In this document: positions 4,812 to 9,796 of the stretch, piece after piece
Numbering within the stretch: the first letter of the stretch is position 1
Layout of the letters: each line of letters begins with the position of its first letter
NCBI RefSeq assembly: GCF_049608145.1
Contig: NZ_JBMYXF010000076.1
Span: 1-9,796 of the forward strand
DNA length: 9,796 bases
DNA from: Halocynthiibacter sp049608145
GTDB lineage: Bacteria; Pseudomonadota; Alphaproteobacteria; Rhodobacterales; Rhodobacteraceae
Direction of reading: 5' to 3'
Position numbers and translations under genes: made by a program
The notes under the pieces: generated by a model
Told to the model about the DNA's origin: nothing
Databases searched by the model: none
What the model saw: only the letters and a program-made list of their open reading frames with translations

Positions 4812-4951
4812 GCCGCCAGTTCTCCCTGCATCTTGTCGCACATTTCCGGTTGGTCCGGATTACTCTGAATGGATCGGTTCACATGTAAAGTCGCATGTGC
4901 CGCCGCCGGAAACGAATCGTCCGCAATCCGGCTGACACCGACTTTAGACAA
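4808..4951 (-). CDS. Possible 47-residue protein overlapping the zauP start
   Basis: A small reading frame whose TGA stop overlaps the zauP start as ATGA. The most upstream plausible start after an in-frame stop is TTG 4951, giving 47 residues that begin (M)SKVGVSRIADDSF and end KMQGELAA. Codon positions look coding: G is frequent at first positions and third positions are mixed. No good ribosome-binding site precedes the TTG; the only purine run is 17 or more nt away. I recognise no family. It may be a leader peptide coupled to zauP, a remnant of a larger gene, or chance. Confidence 0.3.
   Translation of the reverse strand: MSKVGVSRIADDSFPAAAHATLHVNRSIQSNPDQPEMCDKMQGELAA
4880..4899. promoter_or_regulatory. 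Inverted repeat, possible operator upstream of zauP
   Basis: CACATG (4880-4885) and CATGTG (4894-4899) are perfect 6-bp inverted arms separated by 8 bp. The centre lies about 78 bp upstream of the zauP start and inside the possible 47-codon frame. Symmetry and spacing fit a dimeric regulator site; no regulator is identified. Confidence 0.3.
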
Positions 4952-5116
4952 TAATTGCAGGGATTTCTTCCCCCTTCACCGTCTCGGTCAGGGGAATACC
5001 CGATTTCCCGCCGACACAGCAGCACATTCAGCCCATCACATAGGTCATTTCATCGAAATCTGCGCCAGAACAGCCCCCTGACTGGTGTTTAAGCGGGTTC
5101 AAAAGCCATCCACGGC

Positions 5117-5144
5117 TTGAAATCGCCCCCTGGACTGATATGAG
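5117..5144 (+). promoter_or_regulatory. Candidate tkt promoter
   Basis: TTGAAA at 5117-5122 resembles a -35 box, and TATGAG at 5139-5144 matches four of six -10 bases, with a 16-bp spacer. Transcription would start near 5151, giving a leader of about 30 nt before TTG 5181. This is a consensus match by eye only. Confidence 0.35.
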
Positions 5145-5180
5145 GATGCATCTGCTTTTTTAACGCCAAAGGATAACGCC

Positions 5181-7211
5181 TTGGAAACTCAGCCAACGGA
5201 TATCACTGCGCTTCGTACAGCGAACCCTGACCACTGGAACAAAGCGACAGCCATTCGTGCGCTGGCGCTGGATGCTGTGGCCGCTGCTAACTCTGGTCAC
5301 TCCGGTGCCCCAATTGGTCTTGCCGATGTGGCAACTGTGCTGTTTGAAAAGCACCTGAAATTTGATCCGAAAGCCCCGCGCTGGCCGGACCGCGATCGTT
5401 TCATCCTATCGGGCGGTCACGCCTCAATGTTGATCTACTCTCTGCTGCATCTCACTGGCTACGAAGATGTGACGCTGGATCAAATCAAAAACTTCCGTCA
5501 GTGGGGCGCAATCACAGCGGGTCACCCGGAATATGGTCACGTTTCTGGTGTTGAAACCACCACAGGTCCCTTGGGTCAGGGCATCGCAAACGCCGTTGGT
5601 TTCGCCATGGCCGAAGAAATTCAGCGCGCGCAATACGGCAAAAAAATCGTTGATCACCACACCTATGTGATCGCAGGCGACGGCTGCCTGATGGAAGGCA
5701 TCAGCCAGGAAGCCATCGGTCTTGCCGGGCGTCACAAGCTAAGCAAGCTGATCGTTCTTTGGGATGACAATGACATCACCATCGATGGCAAAGTGTCTCT
5801 GTCTGACATCACGGATCAACAGAAACGTTTCTCTGCATCTGGCTGGTCTACGCATGAATGTGATGGTCACGATCCTGCAGACATCGATCGCGCAATCAAC
5901 GAAGCTAAGAACACTGGCAAACCAGCGCTGATCGCCTGTAAAACGCACATCGCTTTGGGCACCAGCGCGCAAGACACCTCCAAAGGCCACGGCGCATTGA
6001 CCGCACCTGACCTGATGGCAGACGCTAAGAAAACCTGGGGCTGGGATCATGACGCATTTGTCATCCCTGCGGATATCAAAGCACAGTGGGAAGCCATTGG
6101 CGCACGCGGTGCAACTGATCACGCCGAATGGAAAACCCGTTTTGAAAGCGTATCTGACCGCAAACAAGCGGAATTCAACCGCGCCTATGCGCTGGAAGTT
6201 CCAAACAAACTGTCCTCTGCGATCAAACGCCTGAAGAAGAAGATCTCTGAAGAGCAGCCAAAAGTTGCAACACGGAAATCTGGTGAACTGGCGCTTGAGG
6301 TCATCAACCCGATCATGCCGGAAACCGTAGGTGGTTCTGCCGACCTGACAGGTTCCAACAACACCAAAACCGGTGAAATGGAAGCCTTTGATCTGGACAA
6401 CCGCGGTGGCCGTTATGTTTACTGGGGCATCCGTGAACACGCGATGGCTGCGGCAATGAACGGCATGGTTCTGCACGGCGGTATCCGCGCTTACAGCGGC
6501 ACCTTCTTCTGCTTCACCGACTATGCGCGCCCGTCCATGCGTCTGGCGGCTCTGATGCAGATCCCAACAGTGTTTGTCATGACCCATGATTCAATCGGCG
6601 TTGGCGAAGATGGCCCGACACACCAGCCTGTTGAACATCTGGCAATCTGTCGTGCGACACCGAATTCCTGGACTTTCCGCCCTGCTGATACTGTCGAAGC
6701 GGCTGAAGCCTGGGAAATGGCTGTGACCACCAAGACAACCCCGTCTGTGATGGTCATGTCGCGTCAGAACCTTCCAACTGTCCGGACTGAACATAAGAAC
6801 AAAAACCTTGTGGCACAGGGCGCTTATGTTCTGGCTGACGCCGAAGAAAAACGTCAGGCGATCATCATGGCATCCGGTTCCGAAGTTGAGATCGCTCTGA
6901 AAGCGCGTGATCTGCTTCAAGCCGAAGGCATCGGCACCCGTGTTGTGTCTGTCCCTTGCATGGAACTGTTCGACGCACAGGAAGAAAGCTACCGCAAGCG
7001 CGTTCTGCCAGGTGGCCCGGTCCGTGTTGCGGTGGAAGCAGCGGTACAGCAGCCATGGGACAAATACCTGACCGGCGAACGTGGTAAATCCACCAAAGCG
7101 GGCTTTATCGGTATGAACAGCTTCGGTGCATCCGCGCCAGCTGGCGTTCTTTATGAGCAATTCGGCATCACCGCCGAGGCCGTTGCAGCCAAGGTTAAAT
7201 CCCTGCTGTAA
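5181..7211 (+). CDS. tkt: Transketolase
   Basis: A 676-residue, full-length thiamine-diphosphate enzyme that moves two-carbon ketol units between sugar phosphates in the pentose-phosphate pathway. The N-terminal pyrophosphate domain shows H40 in NSGHSG, H115 in AGHPE, the GPLGQG loop and the cofactor motif G166-D-G168 ending at DDND. The pyrimidine domain shows catalytic E419 in GIREHAM and H481 in GEDGPTHQP. The C-terminal domain is complete. The start is TTG 5181, with AAAGGA (5168-5173) 7 nt before it. No ATG is in frame nearby upstream, and the family N-terminus (about NPDHWNKATAIRALALD) begins only 15 residues in. The gene is divergent from zauP and ends in its own terminator. Calvin-cycle neighbours are not visible, so a general pentose-phosphate role is assumed. 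Confidence 0.97.
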   Translation: METQPTDITALRTANPDHWNKATAIRALALDAVAAANSGHSGAPIGLADVATVLFEKHLKFDPKAPRWPDRDRFILSGGHASMLIYSLLHLTGYEDVTLDQIKNFRQWGAITAGHPEYGHVSGVETTTGPLGQGIANAVGFAMAEEIQRAQYGKKIVDHHTYVIAGDGCLMEGISQEAIGLAGRHKLSKLIVLWDDNDITIDGKVSLSDITDQQKRFSASGWSTHECDGHDPADIDRAINEAKNTGKPALIACKTHIALGTSAQDTSKGHGALTAPDLMADAKKTWGWDHDAFVIPADIKAQWEAIGARGATDHAEWKTRFESVSDRKQAEFNRAYALEVPNKLSSAIKRLKKKISEEQPKVATRKSGELALEVINPIMPETVGGSADLTGSNNTKTGEMEAFDLDNRGGRYVYWGIREHAMAAAMNGMVLHGGIRAYSGTFFCFTDYARPSMRLAALMQIPTVFVMTHDSIGVGEDGPTHQPVEHLAICRATPNSWTFRPADTVEAAEAWEMAVTTKTTPSVMVMSRQNLPTVRTEHKNKNLVAQGAYVLADAEEKRQAIIMASGSEVEIALKARDLLQAEGIGTRVVSVPCMELFDAQEESYRKRVLPGGPVRVAVEAAVQQPWDKYLTGERGKSTKAGFIGMNSFGASAPAGVLYEQFGITAEAVAAKVKSLL

Positions 7212-7230
7212 ACATCGCGACAATCACTTC

Positions 7231-7259
7231 AAAAGGCGGCCCATTGCGGTCGCCTTTTT
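7231..7259. terminator. Rho-independent terminator of tkt, probably shared with the LysR gene
   Basis: AAAAGGCG (7231-7238) pairs with CGCCTTTT (7251-7258), with possible extra pairs inside a loop of about 12 nt, followed by a T-run to 7259. The reverse strand ends its hairpin with CGCCTTTT as well. It starts 19 nt after tkt and touches the convergent LysR-type stop, so it can serve both. Confidence 0.88.
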
Positions 7260-8152
7260 CATGACGCCCGTCGCCCGACCCGACTGTCCCCAATCCAGGC
7301 GCGCTGATCCCAGCTGGCAAATTCAGACAGCAACCAACGCATCACAGGCCCCGTGGCGGCCTTATGCGCGCTGATGATCCCAACGCTTTCAAGGATCGAA
7401 TTCTGCGCGAAATCATAGTTTAAGACCTTCAAATGCCCCGTCAGAACCGCCTCGGCAACGAGGTCTGCGGGCAGCTCCCCCCAGCCAAGCCCATCTGAAA
7501 TCAAGGACATACGCGTCTTTACCCCGTCAGATCGCCAGATATTTGGGCTGATCGGCGCACCATCCGACACAAATTGGCGGTGTTTCACAAGTTCTGCCCG
7601 ACTGACTTCCGCCCATTGTGCCAACGGATGATCACAGTGACAGACCGGAACCAGCCGCTGAAACCCAATCCCCCTGGACAACCAGGCCGCGCTCAGGCCC
7701 TCCATCCGACTGATCAACGCAAGATCGGCCACGCCCCCCTCAACCGCCAACAAGATCTGCGCACGGGGCACTTCCTCAACCCGCAGTTCAAGTCCCGTAA
7801 AATGATTTGCCAGCCCAGACAGCAAATCGCGCAGACGTGCCACAAGCAATCCATCCTCGATATAAAACGTGAACCGTGCTTCTGATCGCGTGCTTAGGGT
7901 TTCTGCCTGACCCATCAGCGCATCCATGCTCTCAAGCACAGATTTCGCATAGCCCAGAACCACTTGGCCTTGTTGCGTCAATTCAGGTCGATATCCCGCG
8001 CGATCAAACAAGGTCACGTCGAGATCGATTTCCAAATTCGCAATGGCTGCACTGATCGCAGATTGCGCCTTCCCCAAAGCCCGCGCCGCCGCTGAGAATG
8101 ACCCGTTTTCTTCGGCCACCACAAAAGCGCGCAATTGTTCGATGTCCGGCAT
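7259..8152 (-). CDS. LysR-type transcriptional regulator
   Basis: A 297-residue LysR-family regulator of normal length. The N-terminal winged helix-turn-helix (residues 1-60) is textbook: LRAFVVAEENGSFSAAARAL, then a KAQSAISAAIANLE recognition-helix region and an LFDRAGYRPELTQQG wing. A linker helix (about 60-90) leads to the effector-binding domain (about 90-290). The inducer cannot be inferred. ATG 8152 has GGAG 5 nt before it. The gene is divergent from a secreted phosphatase-like gene with 98 bp between them, the classic layout for a LysR protein controlling its divergent neighbour and itself; a dyad at 8175-8193 could be its site. It converges on tkt with the shared terminator at its stop. 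Confidence 0.93.
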   Translation of the reverse strand: MPDIEQLRAFVVAEENGSFSAAARALGKAQSAISAAIANLEIDLDVTLFDRAGYRPELTQQGQVVLGYAKSVLESMDALMGQAETLSTRSEARFTFYIEDGLLVARLRDLLSGLANHFTGLELRVEEVPRAQILLAVEGGVADLALISRMEGLSAAWLSRGIGFQRLVPVCHCDHPLAQWAEVSRAELVKHRQFVSDGAPISPNIWRSDGVKTRMSLISDGLGWGELPADLVAEAVLTGHLKVLNYDFAQNSILESVGIISAHKAATGPVMRWLLSEFASWDQRAWIGDSRVGRRAS

Positions 8153-8174
8153 GGAAACTCCATCTGCAAATTCG

Positions 8175-8193
8175 ATAGTGTTGAACTTTCTAT
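8175..8193. promoter_or_regulatory. Possible LysR-type operator in the divergent region
   Basis: ATAG (8175-8178) and CTAT (8190-8193) are inverted arms separated by 11 bp, the half-site spacing expected for a LysR-type box. The dyad lies 23 bp from the LysR start and about 57 bp from the phosphatase start. TTGATA read on the minus strand (8198-8193) overlaps it and could be a -35 box for the regulator. The arms are short, so this is weak. Confidence 0.35.
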
Positions 8194-8250
8194 ATCAATC
8201 GCAATCCTTTTTAAAGCCCGCAAGATGATTCACGCATAAGGACGACACCG

Positions 8251-9165
8251 ATGACCCATTTTCGCAATTTACTGCTGGCAGGCACCGCCACCTTGGCTTT
8301 GACGTCCCCCCTTCAGGCCGAAAACGCCTGCGCCACAGCGCTGGATATCGCCCTGCCCGAAAACTGCGCGCAGATCCCCGTCACCAACCCGGTTGAAGGG
8401 CTTGTGAATTTTCGCGAACTCACCACACCAGACAATGGCATTCGCGCGGGTCTGTTGTTTCGGTCTGATCAGTTGGATGCGTTGACCGCAGCAGATCTGA
8501 CCTATCTGTCAGATCAAGCCATTGAAACCATTGTTGATCTACGCGCCCCGGATGAATTGGACAGCCACCCCAACAAACATATTCCTTCAGTGGATTTCAC
8601 TGCCAACTTGCCCATTGGCGCGGATCCGGCCAATATCGAACGCATCATGCCGCTGGAAATCGGCCTGCAAATTCGCCCGCTTTGGTTCGAAGGCAAATTC
8701 GATGAGATCGACCAACTTCTGACCGATCACAATGTTGATCTGCGCCAAATCCGCATCGAACGTTATCAGGATTTCGCAACCGACTTTAACCCACAGGTCT
8801 CGCGGTTTTTGCATCTGCTGACCAATGCTGACAACTTCCCCCTGGTGTTTCATTGCGCCGGCGGCAAGGATCGCACCGGTTATATGGCTGCTGTGACCCT
8901 GCTTGTGCTTGGCTATTCTAAGGAAGACGTCATGCGAGATTACCTCGCGACCAACATCTATACTTACGCCGAGCTTGAGAAATTGGTTGGTCACGGCCCG
9001 GCTTCGCTGCGCCCGGCCTTTGGTGCACATCCCGAACAGATCTTGGCAGCACTTGAGGCGATTGAACAGGGTTTCGGATCTTTTGACAGCTATCTGACGG
9101 ACGTTCTGAACATCTCGGCGCAAGACATAACGGCGATCCGCCAAAACCTATTGGTGAACGGTTAA
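8251..9165 (+). CDS. Secreted tyrosine-phosphatase-like protein (Y_phosphatase3/IphP type)
   Basis: A 304-residue protein with an N-terminal signal peptide: R5, a hydrophobic core at about 7-19, and likely cleavage after A23 (LQA-EN). The mature part is probably periplasmic. Near its start is the NFREL segment, followed by GLLFRSDQLDALTAADL and a VDLRAPDEL turn, both typical of the tyrosine-phosphatase family 3 (PF13350). The phosphatase loop HCAGGKDRTG carries nucleophile C202 and R208, the intact C-x5-R signature. C27 and C39 may form a disulfide in the exported protein. Family members include protein tyrosine phosphatases and lipid or phosphoinositide phosphatases, so the substrate is open. 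ATG 8251 has AAGGA 8 nt before it. It is divergent from the LysR gene, a likely regulator, and its stop overlaps that of the convergent transporter. Confidence 0.9.
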   Translation: MTHFRNLLLAGTATLALTSPLQAENACATALDIALPENCAQIPVTNPVEGLVNFRELTTPDNGIRAGLLFRSDQLDALTAADLTYLSDQAIETIVDLRAPDELDSHPNKHIPSVDFTANLPIGADPANIERIMPLEIGLQIRPLWFEGKFDEIDQLLTDHNVDLRQIRIERYQDFATDFNPQVSRFLHLLTNADNFPLVFHCAGGKDRTGYMAAVTLLVLGYSKEDVMRDYLATNIYTYAELEKLVGHGPASLRPAFGAHPEQILAALEAIEQGFGSFDSYLTDVLNISAQDITAIRQNLLVNG

Positions 9166-9796
9166 CTCCGCCTTATCGCCGTGAAGATACGCCCATCTGT
9201 CACGGCGAACCCCACAGCAATGATGCCAAAACCGATCCAAGCAGCGGGTGAGATCATCTCGTCCAGGAACATCGCACCCAAGGCAATGGCAAAGGGCGGG
9301 ATCAGCAGCGTGACCAACATCAGGTTCGCCGCCCCCGCCCGCTGCAAGATCGCGAAATACAGCACATAGGCCAACACCGTGGACAAAGATGCGATGCCAA
9401 ACAAAGCCCCCCATGTCTGCAAAGACAAATCCATTTCAGGCGCCCCATCGACACAGAACACAATCGGGATCATCAGGACTGTACTGCCCGCGACCATGCC
9501 AAGTGCATTCATCAAAGGGGGCTGCCCCGCCAGCATGACCTTCCCCCAAACGCTTGCGAAAGCATAGGATAAAGCCGCTGTAATCACTGCCAACTGCGCC
9601 AGATTACTGGGATTCAAACCTGACAAAGTCTCTGGCCCCATGATGAAGGCAACCCCTGCAAGCCCGATCAAAGCCCCGGCAATTTTATTACGTGTCAGCG
9701 GTTCATCCACCAACAAGACCCCAGCCACGACCGCGCCGAACATCGCCGTCGTGCCATTTAAGATCGATGCAATTCCGCTTTCGATCTGTTGCTGTC
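9162..9796 (-). CDS. EamA/DMT-family transporter, C-terminal part (partial)
   Basis: A drug/metabolite-transporter (EamA) family protein cut by the right edge. About 211 codons are visible and perhaps 80-90 N-terminal residues are missing. The frame is open through the edge, so ATG 9743 is an internal methionine: upstream codons still encode family sequence (GIASILNGTT before MFGAVVAG). Visible are the end of the first EamA repeat with the acidic DEPLT motif, then most of the second repeat with about five or six hydrophobic spans and a second acidic FLDEMIS motif, ending in a short basic tail (TAIRRS). Members are inner-membrane exporters of metabolites or amino acids; the substrate is unknown. 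Its TAA overlaps the stop of the convergent phosphatase-like gene. Confidence 0.88.
   Translation of the reverse strand, partial: QQQIESGIASILNGTTAMFGAVVAGVLLVDEPLTRNKIAGALIGLAGVAFIMGPETLSGLNPSNLAQLAVITAALSYAFASVWGKVMLAGQPPLMNALGMVAGSTVLMIPIVFCVDGAPEMDLSLQTWGALFGIASLSTVLAYVLYFAILQRAGAANLMLVTLLIPPFAIALGAMFLDEMISPAAWIGFGIIAVGFAVTDGRIFTAIRRS

Larger units (their letters stand above)
4812..5180. other. Divergent intergenic region between zauP and tkt
   Basis: This 369-bp region must hold the promoters of the zauP-zapA pair and of tkt. It contains the possible 47-codon frame (to 4951), an inverted repeat at 4880-4899 and a candidate tkt promoter at 5117-5144. Between 4952 and 5116 I see only short open frames without motifs. 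6S RNA often lies near zapA in proteobacteria, so I looked for it here and could not recognise it. Confidence 0.5.

Noticed and set aside
5105..5120. AAGCC/GGCTT hairpin as a terminator
   Set aside because: The stem is only 5 bp and the following T-run is too short on either strand.
3025..5180. 6S RNA (ssrS), often next to zapA
   Set aside because: Neither gene-free region showed a recognisable long rod-like fold with a central bubble; a covariance-model scan would decide.
5424..5735. Sign of a broken or duplicated transketolase domain
   Set aside because: The plus-strand tkt frame is intact and of normal length with all key motifs in order.
5739..7223. Long minus-strand open frames (282 and 210 codons) inside tkt
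   Set aside because: They are antisense to a clear transketolase and reflect its codon bias; no motif or start signal.

Overview
The window looks like chromosome from an alphaproteobacterium of the Rhodobacterales, probably the Roseobacter group, with roughly 50-55% GC. The grounds are protein style and gene order: purL followed by bolA and a CGFS glutaredoxin; zapA preceded by a ZauP-like coiled-coil gene next to transketolase; and an intergenic word at about 758-793 that I recall from roseobacter genomes. No species can be named from this, and no mobile element, CRISPR array, tRNA or rRNA is visible.

Layout. Bases 1-2027 (+) are a tight block: the end of purL, a CxxCxxxCC cysteine-cluster protein, bolA, two unrecognised small single-span membrane proteins joined by 4-nt stop/start overlaps, and the monothiol glutaredoxin gene grxD. 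BolA and CGFS glutaredoxin are known partners that share a [2Fe-2S] cluster, so this is a candidate iron-sulfur/iron-handling neighbourhood. A DksA/TraR-type zinc-finger gene (2101-2427, +) follows, its Shine-Dalgarno sequence buried in a strong hairpin. It abuts a convergent LysE/RhtB-family exporter (2428-3024, -).

Bases 3025-3410 hold no convincing gene. They do contain a stem-closed element, a 12-bp palindrome, a second inverted repeat and an 18-bp-period direct repeat, all upstream of the exporter. Next come a small TfoX C-terminal-domain protein (+), a bidirectional terminator, and a minus-strand cell-division pair: a ZauP-like coiled-coil protein, then zapA. A 47-codon frame overlaps the zauP start by ATGA. 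Transketolase (5181-7211, +; TTG start) is divergent from this pair and ends in a strong terminator shared with a convergent LysR-type regulator (7259-8152, -). The regulator is divergent from a secreted tyrosine-phosphatase-like protein (8251-9165, +). That gene's stop overlaps the stop of a convergent EamA/DMT transporter running off the right edge.

Most genes are ordinary housekeeping or accessory families. The points worth a second look are non-coding or small: the hairpin before the DksA-like gene, the possible structured leader of the LysE-type gene, the two small membrane proteins between bolA and grxD, and the small frame coupled to zauP. I found no convincing large undescribed system.
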